This document shows positions 52,284 to 61,598 of a DNA stretch of 64,000 nucleotides, piece after piece. The notes beneath the pieces are model-generated. The model was not told where the DNA came from, searched no databases, and saw only the letters and a list, made by a program, of their open reading frames with translations. Source of the stretch: Nitrospirota bacterium (lineage in GTDB: Bacteria; Nitrospirota; Thermodesulfovibrionia; Thermodesulfovibrionales; UBA6898); contig JAJXTV010000008.1 in the NCBI GenBank assembly GCA_021783515.1, forward strand, positions 1 to 64,000, written 5' to 3'. The translations under genes were made by a program, and so were the position numbers. Every line of letters begins with the position of its first letter. Within the stretch, counting starts at the first letter, position 1.

Positions 52284-53477
52284 ATGAGCAGAACGAGATG
52301 GCTCCTCCTGGCCGCCGTCGCCGCGGTCGTCGTTTTTTCGATCATGTACGGCTTCATGCCGAAGCCGGCGGTGGTCGACATCGTAAAAGCCGCGAAGGGT
52401 CCGATGACGGTGACCGTCGAGGAGGAAGGCAAGACGAGGGTAAAAGACCGGTATGTCATCTCGGCGCCGGTGGCAGGCTTTCTCAGGCGCATCGACCTGG
52501 ACGTGGGAGACCCGGTGAAGAAGGGGCAGGTCGTGGCCGACCTCGAATCGCAGAAGGCCCCTGTCCTTGATCCGAGAAGCCGGGCCGCAGCCGAGGCATC
52601 GGTCTCGGCCGCCGGGGCTATGCTCGCTGCGGCAGAGGAAACCGTTAGCGCCCGGACGGCCGCCGCGGACTACGCAAAGGCGAATGCCGCACGGTCAAGG
52701 AAGCTGTTTGAGTCGGGGTATATCTCGAGGGATGCAATGGACCAGTCCGAAAGCGAGGCAAAGCGCACCGCAGCCGACCTGCTTGCGGCAGAAGCCGCGG
52801 CGAAGTCCGCGCGGTTCGAGCTCGCAAAAGCGCGGAGCGCCCTCGGGTATTCCGCTGCGGAGCAGACAGTTAACCGCGGCAAGATCGTCCCTGTCCGCGC
52901 TCCGGCCCCCGGGTGCGTTCTGAAGATCTATCACGAGAGTGAAGGCTCGGTGAATGCCGGCGATCCCCTGATCGACATCGGCGATCCCGCCGGTCTGGAA
53001 GTGAAGGTGGAAGTCCTCTCCGAGGACGCGGTCAGGATAAAGCCGGGGATGACCGTACTCTTCGAACGCTGGGGCGGCGAGGGAAATCTTTTGGGAAAGG
53101 TGCGGACCGTCGAGCCGGCCGGCTTTACGAAGATCTCGAGCCTCGGCGTCGAAGAACAGAGGACGCTTGTCATCGCCGACATTACGGCTCCGCCGGAGAG
53201 TTGGCAAAAGCTCGGCGACGGTTATCGCGTCGACGCCCGCTTCGTGATCTGGGAAGGGAAAGACGTGCTTCAGGTCCCGGCCGCCGCCCTCTTCAGAAAG
53301 GGCGACGGATGGGACGTCTTTATCGTGCGCGGCGGGAAAGCCCGTCTTCAGCCCGTTCAGCTCGGACACAGGACCGGACTGGCCGCCGAGATCGTTTCAG
53401 GACTCGCTGCAGGCGACCAGGTGATCGCCCATCCCGACGATTCGGTCAGGGACGGCTCGCGCGTAAGGCCGCGGTAA
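52284..53477 (+). CDS. HlyD/MacA-type periplasmic adaptor
   Basis: 397 residues. One N-terminal helix (about 7-25) anchors it. The biotinyl-lipoyl-like half-motifs flank a helical hairpin (about 90-185), followed by beta-barrel segments VRAPAPGCVLKIYHESEGSV and VKVEVLSEDAVRIKPGM. Last gene of the exporter operon, 5 nt after the permease. It would bridge the permease to an outer-membrane channel encoded elsewhere. Length is usual. Confidence 0.92.
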   Translation: MSRTRWLLLAAVAAVVVFSIMYGFMPKPAVVDIVKAAKGPMTVTVEEEGKTRVKDRYVISAPVAGFLRRIDLDVGDPVKKGQVVADLESQKAPVLDPRSRAAAEASVSAAGAMLAAAEETVSARTAAADYAKANAARSRKLFESGYISRDAMDQSESEAKRTAADLLAAEAAAKSARFELAKARSALGYSAAEQTVNRGKIVPVRAPAPGCVLKIYHESEGSVNAGDPLIDIGDPAGLEVKVEVLSEDAVRIKPGMTVLFERWGGEGNLLGKVRTVEPAGFTKISSLGVEEQRTLVIADITAPPESWQKLGDGYRVDARFVIWEGKDVLQVPAAALFRKGDGWDVFIVRGGKARLQPVQLGHRTGLAAEIVSGLAAGDQVIAHPDDSVRDGSRVRPR

Positions 53478-53489
53478 GATACAGCCCGG

Positions 53490-54302
53490 CTATCGTTCGG
53501 TCTCGACCTTCTTCAACTCCGCCACGACCCTGCCGATCGGGACCTTTGTCTCGACCCTGACCGGGAACCTGTTTTCGTCATTCGAGAGCCAGATGCGGAT
53601 GTCGCCCTTGTTCTGGAAGAGGCCGTCGGACTTGAGGACCGGCTTGACGACGATCGCGTCGATCTCGCCCTTGTCCGCGAACTTCACCCTCTCCCTGCCA
53701 AGCACGCTCACCTCGGCATTCAGAAACTTGTTGCTGTCGAATACGTCGATGAAGATCTTCTTTTCCGGCTCCAGCTGCTTCGTCCTGAGAAAATAGAATC
53801 CCGAGATCACGTCCCAGAAGACTCCCTGTTTTCCTTCGTGGTCCTTCCTGAGCCCCTTCAGATAATCGAAATAGGTGATCTTCCCGTTTTCCGCGTCGAA
53901 CCTCGTCTCTTTGTCGCTCCGGTACTTGCCCTCACGCTGGCGTATCCTGAAGTTCAGCGGCAGGCCGTCTTTGACCTTGCTCTCCGCGAAATCCTCCACC
54001 TTGTAGAAGTTCGAAAGAAAGGCCGCCGAATGCACCTCGGAGGTGATCCTGACAAGCCCCCGATCTCTGCTGCCTTCGAGGACCGCGCTTCCGACATAGA
54101 TACCGATCCAGTAGATATCGTAATAAAATTTTTCCCGCGTATAATGCAGGAGCCGTGGAACTGCTCCGGACCGGAGGACCGGGGCAGGAGCATCGCCTCC
54201 CGGCGCTGTTTCGGGAACGACTGCCGCCGCCGCGGCATAGAGCAGCGCGCAGGACAGGAACATCGCCGTCACAAGAAACGGAAGCCGCTTCGCCCTTGTC
54301 AT
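53490..54302 (-). CDS. DUF3108 periplasmic protein
   Basis: 270 residues from the ATG that begins a signal peptide (MTRAKRLPFLVTAMFLSCALL). The mature domain matches DUF3108: YDIYWIGIYVGSA opening, WDVISGFYFLRTK and IWLSNDENRFPVRVETKVPIG near the end. Such proteins are thought to bind or shuttle lipids in the periplasm; function is not settled. Convergent with the adaptor gene (12 nt apart). Confidence 0.85.
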   Translation of the reverse strand: MTRAKRLPFLVTAMFLSCALLYAAAAAVVPETAPGGDAPAPVLRSGAVPRLLHYTREKFYYDIYWIGIYVGSAVLEGSRDRGLVRITSEVHSAAFLSNFYKVEDFAESKVKDGLPLNFRIRQREGKYRSDKETRFDAENGKITYFDYLKGLRKDHEGKQGVFWDVISGFYFLRTKQLEPEKKIFIDVFDSNKFLNAEVSVLGRERVKFADKGEIDAIVVKPVLKSDGLFQNKGDIRIWLSNDENRFPVRVETKVPIGRVVAELKKVETER

Positions 54303-54543
54303 CTTTGCACCGTCCCAGGCATATTCTATAGTAAATGAAGAAATCCGCCGAATACAACCAGGAGGCATGTGGTGAGCGGTCTGTGGGCCTGGGGAAGGAA
54401 AGTTTACCCTGTCGTTTCATACCGGCGGGAAAGTTCCTCACATCCTTTCTGATGCGATAGGCTTTCGGGCCGCTCCCCCCGCCTCTATGGTAATATTTCT
54501 TCAACTGGTGGGTTTATGCGGCAAGCGTGCGAGGGACGAGCGG
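54303..54543. other. Intergenic spacer
   Basis: About 240 nt containing the upstream region of the DUF3108 gene and the 3' end of the amidohydrolase gene; no further gene supported. Confidence 0.5.
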
Positions 54544-55647
54544 TTAGAGTCTCAGGACATCGCAGGCGTTGGTGAAAACGGATTCGTGCATGCCAAATTG
54601 CCTCACGATCCTGAGATGGCTGTCGAGCGGATTACCCCGCTCCCTGATATGCGTCATCATCTCATGAGGACTCAACGGGTCCCTAAAGACATTGATATCC
54701 ACCGCAGGCATCGGAAAGTCGCTCCCGTACAGAAACCGCCTGGGGCTGATCCTTCCCTCGGCTATCTCCTGCACGATCCGTTCGAGATACCGTATCCGCA
54801 ACGGCGTGCAGCAGGCCGAAATATCGGCGAAAAGGTCCCACCTTCTCGCGTCGGCGTCCCTCAGCATCCCGATCAACTCCTCGAAATATCCCGCGTCGGA
54901 CGGCATGACAGCCCCTGCCGACGGCGATGCGCAGTTCGCGATAATCACCCTGACCCCGATATCAAGTGCGCGTGTCAACTTCCTGGGATCGTTGTACCTC
55001 GCTATCCTGAAGTCCGAGGGGTGCACCGCAAATTCCGTCCCCGCATGGCAGAACAGCGGCACCCCCTCCCTCGCCAGCCGCACGTAAAAGGGAATGCATC
55101 GGTCGTCCTCGGGATTAATCTGCTGGCCCGCCGGCGCCCATACGAAAAGCGCCGCGCCTTCGGCGATGCACCGTTCCGTTTCGGCGATCATCTGTCCGGG
55201 GAGACGATAGGGGTGGACCGAAGCCCCGAGAAGCACCCGCCCATTCTGTCGCGCCATCCCGATCACATAGTCGTTCGGGACGACGAGATGCGATTCGGAA
55301 TCCACAAACTTGCCGTTTTTGTGCACCCCGTCCATCGCGAGCAGCACCGAGCGGTCCGTTTCTTCCGACGTATCGACTGCATCGATAAGCGCTTCTTTCA
55401 GCCTTTCGTCACCGGCCTCGAAAGTCGGCATATTGAAAGAAATGAGCATAGCCGCAAAGGTGGGTCCGCTCAGGAATTCCTGCGAGGCCCAGCACCCCTT
55501 GCCCGAATCCCCCACGCCGAGCGCGTGCACATGAAGGTCGATCACTTCTCTGCCGGTCAACCGGGAGGGCTGTCCCACCCCCTCAGCCTCAGCCATAAGG
55601 TCGTTTTCCGCCATCTCCTCCAACCGGTCTCCGGAAGAGCTGTTCAT
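54544..55647 (-). CDS. Amidohydrolase-superfamily metal hydrolase
   Basis: 367 residues. The start ATG at 55647 overlaps the LuxR-type stop as ATGA. Metal ligands: H-x-H in IDLHVHALG, His in CHAGTE, Asp in YGSDFP. The substrate is unknown; related TIM-barrel enzymes are decarboxylases or lactonases. Translationally coupled to the LuxR-type regulator, it is its likely target or partner. Confidence 0.83.
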   Translation of the reverse strand: MNSSSGDRLEEMAENDLMAEAEGVGQPSRLTGREVIDLHVHALGVGDSGKGCWASQEFLSGPTFAAMLISFNMPTFEAGDERLKEALIDAVDTSEETDRSVLLAMDGVHKNGKFVDSESHLVVPNDYVIGMARQNGRVLLGASVHPYRLPGQMIAETERCIAEGAALFVWAPAGQQINPEDDRCIPFYVRLAREGVPLFCHAGTEFAVHPSDFRIARYNDPRKLTRALDIGVRVIIANCASPSAGAVMPSDAGYFEELIGMLRDADARRWDLFADISACCTPLRIRYLERIVQEIAEGRISPRRFLYGSDFPMPAVDINVFRDPLSPHEMMTHIRERGNPLDSHLRIVRQFGMHESVFTNACDVLRL

Positions 55648-56030
55648 TCGCCGCCACCGGCGGCACATTCAGCCGCGACGGAAACTGCCTGCATCCTGCT
55701 CACTACGCCCAATTTCTTCATGATATTGCCGACATGATAATTTACCGTCCTCTCGCTTATGCGAAGGATCTGCGCAATGTCCCACGATGTCTTGCCCATC
55801 TTCAGCCATTTAAGCACTTCCTTTTCCCTCGGAGAAAGACAGTCCAGTAACTTCCCCCCACAGCCGCCCGAGCCATATCCCATTTCCCCTCCGTACCGGC
55901 CTTTGCGCATCCCCCACGGCAGATCCTCAGCAAAGACCGGGCCAATAGCGGAACATATGAAAAAGGTATTGATTTTGAAGAGATTTATCCGGCGAATGCC
56001 CGGTTTCCCGGCAGGCAAGACTACAATCAT
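55644..56030 (-). CDS. LuxR-type HTH regulator
   Basis: 128 residues; the last 65 are a complete LuxR C-terminal HTH (LSPREKEVLKWLKMGKTSWDIA, ISERTVNYHVGNIMKKLGV). The N-terminal 60 residues are short and Gly-rich, with no autoinducer or receiver domain, so the protein is a bare DNA-binding effector or a truncated one. A -10-like TATAGT lies about 9 nt upstream of the ATG with no ribosome site. The stop overlaps the hydrolase start. Confidence 0.8.
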   Translation of the reverse strand: MIVVLPAGKPGIRRINLFKINTFFICSAIGPVFAEDLPWGMRKGRYGGEMGYGSGGCGGKLLDCLSPREKEVLKWLKMGKTSWDIAQILRISERTVNYHVGNIMKKLGVVSRMQAVSVAAECAAGGGE

Positions 56031-56103
56031 TAGAGAGAGACTATATAATAATCAGAGAGTAACGGCCTTTTCCCCCGTTCACCACCCTCCGAATGCTTGC
56101 AAG

Positions 56104-56129
56104 CCCCCTGCCTCCCGGCAGGCAGGGGG
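56104..56129. repeat. REP-like hairpin
   Basis: CCCCCTGCCT (56104-56113), loop CCCGGC, AGGCAGGGGG (56120-56129): ten perfect pairs. Related by its CTGCC...GGCAGG core to the palindrome at 60169-60188. Confidence 0.6.
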
Positions 56130-56153
56130 ATATGTCTGATAAACGGCGAGCCG

Positions 56154-57497
56154 CTATTTGATCCCGAATTCCTTTATCTTCGCGAAAAGCGTGGCATAGC
56201 TCATCTCGAGCATCTCGGCGGCCTTCGTCTTATTGCCTTCCGTCCTTGCAAGCGCCTCGACGATCATCTTCTTTTCGAGGTCCTTCACCGCCTCCTTCAG
56301 CGAGATGTCGCCGTACATGTAGCGGTCCCTCCCCCTCTGGCCCATCAGCGACTCGACGCATTCCCGCTCGATCACGTCCGTTTCGGTATGGAGCGCCGCC
56401 CTCCGCATTACGTTTTTCAGCTCCCTCAGATTGCCGGGCCATGTATACTTCGCAAGAGACGCGAGGGCGTCGGCAGAGATCTCCCTGATCTGCTTGTTCA
56501 GCTCGGAGGAGGCATCGAAGAGGAATTTGCGGGCAAAAAAGGGGATATCGTCCGCCCTCTCCCTGAGAGGCGGCAGGCAGATGATGAATTCACCGAGGCG
56601 GTAATATAAATCTTCCCTGAACTCCTTTTTCTCTACCGCATCCCTGATGTCTTTGTTCGTGGCCGCGATGATCCTCGTGTCGACGTCCAATTCGCTCGTG
56701 CCCCCCAGCGGATATATCTTCTTCTTCTCGATAACGCTGAGGAGCTTTGCCTGCACGTGGGGCGACATATTCTCGAGTTCGTCCAGAAAGATCGTGCCGC
56801 CCTGGGCCGCCTCAAAATAGCCCGGTTTATCCTTCTCCGCGCCGGTGAAGGCGCCTTTTTTGTATCCGAACAGCTCGCTCTCGACAAGCAGGTCAGGGAT
56901 AAGGCCGATGTCTACGCTCACGAAAGGCTTGCCCGACCTCCCGCTCAGGCTGTGGACGGCCTCTGCCACCACCGATTTGCCGGTTCCGGTCTCTCCCTGG
57001 ATGATCACCGAAAACTGCGTGCCCGCAACCTGCTCGATCTGCCTGATCACCGCTTTCATCGCCTCGCCCCTGCCCAGTTGGTGCTCGAGGGAAGATTTCA
57101 GCGCGTTCTGCGCCCTCTCGATCTCCTTCGATAGCCGCCGCGTCTCCAGCGCCCTCCGGAGCGTGATCACGAGTCTGCTGAAATCGGGAGGCTTCACCAT
57201 GAAGTCGTAGACTCCGTTTTTCATCGCCTCGACCGCGGTCGGAATGTCGCCGTGGGCGGTGAGAATGATGATCGGGACATCGGGGGCGATCCTTCTGAAC
57301 TCGCGCATCGCGTCGACGCCGTTCATGCGGGGCATCTGAAGGTCGAGCAGCACCGCGTCGGGCGGTTCCTTTCTGAAGAGCGTGATCGCCTGCAGGCCGT
57401 CCTCCGCCTCGACGACCGAAAAGCCCTCGTCGCCCAGCACCTCACTGACGATCCCCCTCAGGTCCTTCTCATCGTCAACAAGCAACACTCTGTCCAT
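56154..57497 (-). CDS. NtrC-family sigma54-dependent response regulator
   Basis: 447 residues. Receiver (about 1-120) with VDDEKD and LLDLQMPRMNG; AAA+ sigma54-activation domain (about 145-380) with Walker A GETGTGKS, GAFTGA loop (sigma54 contact) and GGTIFLDELE; C-terminal Fis-type HTH (KTKAAEMLEMSYATLFAKIK). All contacts intact. Transcribed last in an operon after the binding protein and kinase, and probably activates sigma54 promoters outside this window. Confidence 0.95.
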   Translation of the reverse strand: MDRVLLVDDEKDLRGIVSEVLGDEGFSVVEAEDGLQAITLFRKEPPDAVLLDLQMPRMNGVDAMREFRRIAPDVPIIILTAHGDIPTAVEAMKNGVYDFMVKPPDFSRLVITLRRALETRRLSKEIERAQNALKSSLEHQLGRGEAMKAVIRQIEQVAGTQFSVIIQGETGTGKSVVAEAVHSLSGRSGKPFVSVDIGLIPDLLVESELFGYKKGAFTGAEKDKPGYFEAAQGGTIFLDELENMSPHVQAKLLSVIEKKKIYPLGGTSELDVDTRIIAATNKDIRDAVEKKEFREDLYYRLGEFIICLPPLRERADDIPFFARKFLFDASSELNKQIREISADALASLAKYTWPGNLRELKNVMRRAALHTETDVIERECVESLMGQRGRDRYMYGDISLKEAVKDLEKKMIVEALARTEGNKTKAAEMLEMSYATLFAKIKEFGIK

Positions 57498-57519
57498 TCA
57501 TCGTACCTCGTCGCGGAAT

Positions 57520-59091
57520 CTATTCACTCTTATTTTCCATATCCGGCCCACTTTTTTCGAGCAGAGGGATATAGACCTTGAACATGGTGCCCCTTCCCGG
57601 CTCCGAATCGACCCACACCCAACCCCTGTGCTGCTTGACGATGCCGTAGACGATTGCAAGCCCGAGCCCCGTCCCCTTTCCGACGTCCTTCGTCGTAAAG
57701 TAAGGCTCGAATATCCGCTCCCTCGTCTTTTCGTCCATGCCCGGCCCGGTGTCGCTCACGGTAATCATCCCGTACCCCCCGGGGGTCGGCGGATACGAGC
57801 TTCGCGTTTCCTCCGGGGCAACGGACACGGTCCCGACCGTGATTGAGAGCATTCCCCCGTCAGGCATCGCGTCGCGGCCGTTCGTGCAGAGGTTCATCAG
57901 GATCTGGTCGATCTGGACACTGTCGCTCATCACCATGACCGGTTCGTCCGATAAGCCGATACTCAGCCCCACGGCCTCCCCTGCCATGTTATCGAGCATC
58001 GGCTTGAGCCTTCTGACGACGACGTTCAGGTCAACAGGCCGGAGTTCGAACTGGTGCGTTCTGCTGAAGGTGAGCAGTTCCCGGATCAGGTTCTGCGCCC
58101 TGCTGATCGAATCGTGCACCTGCGTCGTGTGCCTGCGCAGCTCGTCGCCCGCGCCCAGTTTTCTGTCGATCAGATAGACTGAACCCCGCAGCGTGGCGAG
58201 GATATTATTAAAGTCGTGCGCAACCCCCCTGGCGAGCGTGCCGACCGCCTCCATCTTCTGGGCGTATCTGAGTTTCGTCTCCAGTGCCTCTTTCTCCTCC
58301 TCCCGCCTCTTCAGGTTGTCCGACATGGTATTGAAGTCCATCGCAAGCCTTCCGATCTCGTCCATCGACTCCACCGGCAGCTTATCGACCGTCCCGCCCG
58401 CTCCGAGCGTTCGCACCGACTCGGCAAGGTCGGTGAGCGGCCGCATGATCCTCTTCACCCCGATATAGATGGCGATACTTCCTGCAAGCAAAAAGAGCAG
58501 GGTAGCGAGCGCATTCCGGAGGAGGATCGCCCTCATTTCCGCCCTGAGTCCTCCCTTGTCCAGAACGACCTCGACATACCCGATGACGTTCTGCACGCCC
58601 TTCCCCTGCGTCTCCCCGAAATAAAGGGCCTCATCCATGTTCCGGTATGTTTCGAACACGACCGGAGAGAGGAACCCGATCGTATTGTCATCTTCGTCGC
58701 TCCTCGGCACGGCGCCCGCCCGCGCCAAAAACTTCTCCCCGCCTTCCGGGATCGGGGAAGCCGGTTTCCCGCCGGAGGCCCGCTTCTTCTCTACCATCAG
58801 GACCTGCCTGTCGGCGTTGTATACCACCACCGCAAGGACGTTTCTCTGTCCCATCACCCCCTGGACCGCGTCTTTCAGCATTTCCCTGTTTTCGGCAAAG
58901 ACCCAGGTCCTGATGTTATAGGCGAGGATGCCGGTCAACATCGTTCCTTCTTTATTGAGGTCTTTCCTCGCCACGCCGCTCTGGTAGGAGACGAGGAAGC
59001 CTGAAAGGACGGTGGCCACCACAAGGACCGAGAGAACGAACGTCCTGAAGACCTTGAAGCCGAAGCTCTTTCTAAAGCTCCTAGTCGACAT
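57520..59091 (-). CDS. Membrane-bound sensor histidine kinase
   Basis: 523 residues. TM1 (about 13-33), periplasmic sensor to about 190, TM2 (about 190-208), HAMP (IMRPLTDLAESVRTLG), HisKA with GVAHDFNNILATLRG and HATPase with NLCTNGRDAM, DTGPGMD and GTGLGLAI. It overlaps the binding-protein stop by 11 nt upstream and precedes the sigma54 regulator by 22 nt, so the three form a sensory operon in which the periplasmic protein may feed ligand state to the kinase. Confidence 0.95.
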   Translation of the reverse strand: MSTRSFRKSFGFKVFRTFVLSVLVVATVLSGFLVSYQSGVARKDLNKEGTMLTGILAYNIRTWVFAENREMLKDAVQGVMGQRNVLAVVVYNADRQVLMVEKKRASGGKPASPIPEGGEKFLARAGAVPRSDEDDNTIGFLSPVVFETYRNMDEALYFGETQGKGVQNVIGYVEVVLDKGGLRAEMRAILLRNALATLLFLLAGSIAIYIGVKRIMRPLTDLAESVRTLGAGGTVDKLPVESMDEIGRLAMDFNTMSDNLKRREEEKEALETKLRYAQKMEAVGTLARGVAHDFNNILATLRGSVYLIDRKLGAGDELRRHTTQVHDSISRAQNLIRELLTFSRTHQFELRPVDLNVVVRRLKPMLDNMAGEAVGLSIGLSDEPVMVMSDSVQIDQILMNLCTNGRDAMPDGGMLSITVGTVSVAPEETRSSYPPTPGGYGMITVSDTGPGMDEKTRERIFEPYFTTKDVGKGTGLGLAIVYGIVKQHRGWVWVDSEPGRGTMFKVYIPLLEKSGPDMENKSE

Positions 59092-59983
59092 TTTCCGCCC
59101 TCTTCAGTACCTCGCCCCTTATCCTGATGCCGAGCTTGCCGGCGATCTTCCGGTTGATCACGAGGATCGCCTTTCTGACGTCTTCCCTTACCGGCGTGTC
59201 GTTATTCCCTGCAAGTATCCTCCGGGACATCTCGCCGGCCTGGCTCCCCATCTCCCTCGGCGAGGCGTAAAGGCCCGCCGTCGCTCCGAGCTCGACATAT
59301 TTTTTCGAGAAGGTGAATACCGGCACCCTGTTCTTGAAAGAAAAGAGAAGGAGATATTTCACCGCCTCCGGATTTACGACCGTTGCGTCGGGGAGCATCC
59401 AGAAGAGGTCGACCCTGTCCTTCATGCCGTCGAGGAGGGCAGGGAAGTCTCCCGGCCGCGAGGTCTTCTTTGCGACGAGCTCGATCCCTCTGGCCTGGCA
59501 AAAGGACTCGGCCTCCTGTATCGCCGCCTCGGAATGCTTCGCGTCGTATATTACGCCGACCCTTTTCACAAACGGGAAGACCTCGATCATCGCCGAGAGG
59601 CGTTTCTGAGGAGAGATGTACATGCTCACTCCGGATGCGGCCTGGCCGGGACCGAAGGAGATGGAACGCGGCACCATCGAATAGATCACGGGGATGCCCG
59701 GGATCTCCTTCGCCAGGTTAAGGGCGTCGAGGCCGACGGTGAAGACCGCCGACGGTCTCATCTCCCTGATCTGGGCAAAGGCTTCCCGGCCGCCGTTTTC
59801 CGAGAGCGTGATCTGTCTCAGATCGCAGCCGCAGGACTGCTCGAATCCCTCAATCGCCTCGTCGTACGGCTGGATGTCCGCGCTTTTGATGGCCACAATC
59901 ATGTGCGCCTCTGAAAACGCGGGAAAGGCGAGAAGGAAAAGCAGCGCAAGTGCTATTACTATGCGGTATGTATCTTTACGCAT
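59081..59983 (-). CDS. ABC-type substrate-binding protein (TrpX/PF04392-like) acting as a sensor partner
   Basis: 300 residues with a signal peptide (FLLAFPAFSEA cleavage area). Two Rossmann-like lobes: IEGFEQSC, YSMVPRSISFGPGQAASGVSM, FPFVKRVGVIYDAKHSE and VFTFSKKYVELGATAGLYAS are typical of this binding-protein family. No permease or ATPase accompanies it; it overlaps a kinase gene instead, suggesting a co-sensor. Ligand unknown. GGGGACGG before the ATG. Confidence 0.88.
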   Translation of the reverse strand: MRKDTYRIVIALALLFLLAFPAFSEAHMIVAIKSADIQPYDEAIEGFEQSCGCDLRQITLSENGGREAFAQIREMRPSAVFTVGLDALNLAKEIPGIPVIYSMVPRSISFGPGQAASGVSMYISPQKRLSAMIEVFPFVKRVGVIYDAKHSEAAIQEAESFCQARGIELVAKKTSRPGDFPALLDGMKDRVDLFWMLPDATVVNPEAVKYLLLFSFKNRVPVFTFSKKYVELGATAGLYASPREMGSQAGEMSRRILAGNNDTPVREDVRKAILVINRKIAGKLGIRIRGEVLKRAENVD

Positions 59984-60168
59984 CCGTCCCCACGGAAAAA
60001 TTACACATTTGAACTATAACAGAAGCGGGAGAATAACACAATACCGCACGGCCCTTATTTTCCTCCTTGCCACCCCGGCCTGCGGCCCTCCCCCTTGCAA
60101 ATGGAGGACGCCAGAACAGCATCGCGCACGACGTGCTTTTGCCGTAACCCCCTCCTTGGTTAAGGAGG

Positions 60169-60188
60169 CCAGCCTGCCGGCAGGCTGG
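60169..60188. repeat. Perfect 20-bp palindrome (REP-like)
   Basis: CCAGCCTGCC and its complement, with a GGAGG/CCTCC-type arm to the left (60150-60167, CTCCTTGGTTAAGGAG). In the gene-free stretch 59984-60250, which otherwise shows no gene. Confidence 0.6.
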
Positions 60189-60250
60189 GGCTGGGAAGGT
60201 GGTGTGAAACCAATGATTTGTCTTAGAACCTATCCCAACATGGGTTCTCG

Positions 60251-61546
60251 TTAAGTCCCTGTCAGACCGTACCTGATGTCCTGCATCACGAACGCCTCGA
60301 GCGTAGCGTCGAAGAGGGCCTTCTTGCAGTCAACTCCCTCCATGGCGCCGTCGCGGACGAGCTTCATATACCTGCAGCCTCCGAAGCAGAGCGGCAGATA
60401 GGCGCAGTCGAGGCATTTCTCGTTCTTCCAGTTATCAAGGTGATGAGAGGCGCGGCAGTCCTTCATCCCGGACCGGATGTCGCCAATCTGGTATTCTTTC
60501 CTCCCGAGAAGCCCGGGGCATTTGCAGATGCTCCCGTCGTAGTTCACCATGATATTGTCCCTGTGCTCCATCATACAGACGCCCGGACCGGTCCGCTCAA
60601 GCCTGCAGCCCCTCCTGAGTATCTCTTCTCTCAGATATACGCTCGCACCAAAAAGCCAGGGCTCATCCGCGGACATCAGCCCCTCATGAAAATCAGGCAA
60701 TGCGTAATCCGCACTTTCGGCGACGACGGGAAAGAACCCCCGCATCACGACCTTCGACGGCAGAAGCCCCTCTCCGGTCAGATAATCGAGAAGCCGGGGG
60801 AACCGCCCATAGTTCTCCTTCGTGAAATTGCCTCCGGTCTGGATTTCGATCATGCCGCAGACGTCCTTGATATTCCCTATGATCCGTCTGAAGCTGCCCC
60901 TGCCTGATTTGTACGGTCTGGAGGAGTCATGGCTCTCCTCGGGCCCGTCTATCGTGACATAGGCCTCTTTCAGACCGAGCTTCTTCATCGCCTCCACGGT
61001 TTCTTTCGTCAGAAGCGTCCCGTTGGTAATGAGATAGAAGCTGAAGGGGATTCCGGCAGAGCGCGCGATCCGCTTCAGTCGCAACGCTACGAAGAGGATG
61101 AGATCCCTGCTCATGAGCGGCTCGCCTCCGTAGAAGGTGATCTGGAGCTCTTTGATCTTCGGCCGGGAGGATATCCTCTTCTTCACGAACTCTACGAAGT
61201 CGGCCGCCGCCGCCTTCGACATATAATGCCTTCCCTTCCTCGTGCCTTCGAAGCAGTACCTGCAGGCGAGGTTGCAGTCGAGGCCCATCACGAGCTTAAC
61301 GCTCAGTGTCCTGTTCAGGCGGTTCAGGCCTTCGAGCCATCCGAGCATCTCTTTTCTCTCTTTTTGAGGATCGACGAGAAAGCCCCCTTTCCTGAAAAGT
61401 TCCCTGTCGCCCGCAAGGCGCGGGACGCCCTTTTTCAGGCTTGACAGTGGGATCTTGAGAATGGAGGCGTTCCTGGTGGAAAAGAGCACGAGGCCCTTCG
61501 GGTCTTCAGGATCGGGAAATGCCTTATAGTATTTCGAAAGCTGCAT
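60251..61546 (-). CDS. SPASM-domain radical-SAM peptide maturase
   Basis: 431 residues from the ATG at 61546 (two upstream TTG codons lie in the terminator tail). Radical-SAM cluster Cys at 91, 95 and 98 (CNLACRYC), then ITFYGGEPLMS and an ITNGTLL strand. The C-terminal SPASM region has CxC (CKCPG) and the CLDC/CFGGC series for two auxiliary clusters. N-terminal 80 residues match known peptide maturases in shape (about LSKYYKAFPDPEDPKGLVLF). A Cys-Cys-tailed repeat peptide is encoded 52 nt upstream, its probable substrate. A Geobacter-centred class of such pairs exists by name; I cannot confirm membership. Confidence 0.88.
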   Translation of the reverse strand: MQLSKYYKAFPDPEDPKGLVLFSTRNASILKIPLSSLKKGVPRLAGDRELFRKGGFLVDPQKERKEMLGWLEGLNRLNRTLSVKLVMGLDCNLACRYCFEGTRKGRHYMSKAAAADFVEFVKKRISSRPKIKELQITFYGGEPLMSRDLILFVALRLKRIARSAGIPFSFYLITNGTLLTKETVEAMKKLGLKEAYVTIDGPEESHDSSRPYKSGRGSFRRIIGNIKDVCGMIEIQTGGNFTKENYGRFPRLLDYLTGEGLLPSKVVMRGFFPVVAESADYALPDFHEGLMSADEPWLFGASVYLREEILRRGCRLERTGPGVCMMEHRDNIMVNYDGSICKCPGLLGRKEYQIGDIRSGMKDCRASHHLDNWKNEKCLDCAYLPLCFGGCRYMKLVRDGAMEGVDCKKALFDATLEAFVMQDIRYGLTGT

Positions 61547-61553
61547 CTTCAAC

Positions 61554-61580
61554 AAAAAAAGGGAGGGCAGACGCCCTCCC
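61554..61580 (-). terminator. Terminator between peptide and maturase genes
   Basis: Minus strand GGGAGGGC (61580-61573), loop GTCT, GCCCTCCC (61568-61561), then seven T (61560-61554). It ends 7 nt before the maturase ATG. Only read-through transcripts reach the maturase. Confidence 0.92.
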
Positions 61581-61598
61581 CATTCTTACGGCCGGAAA

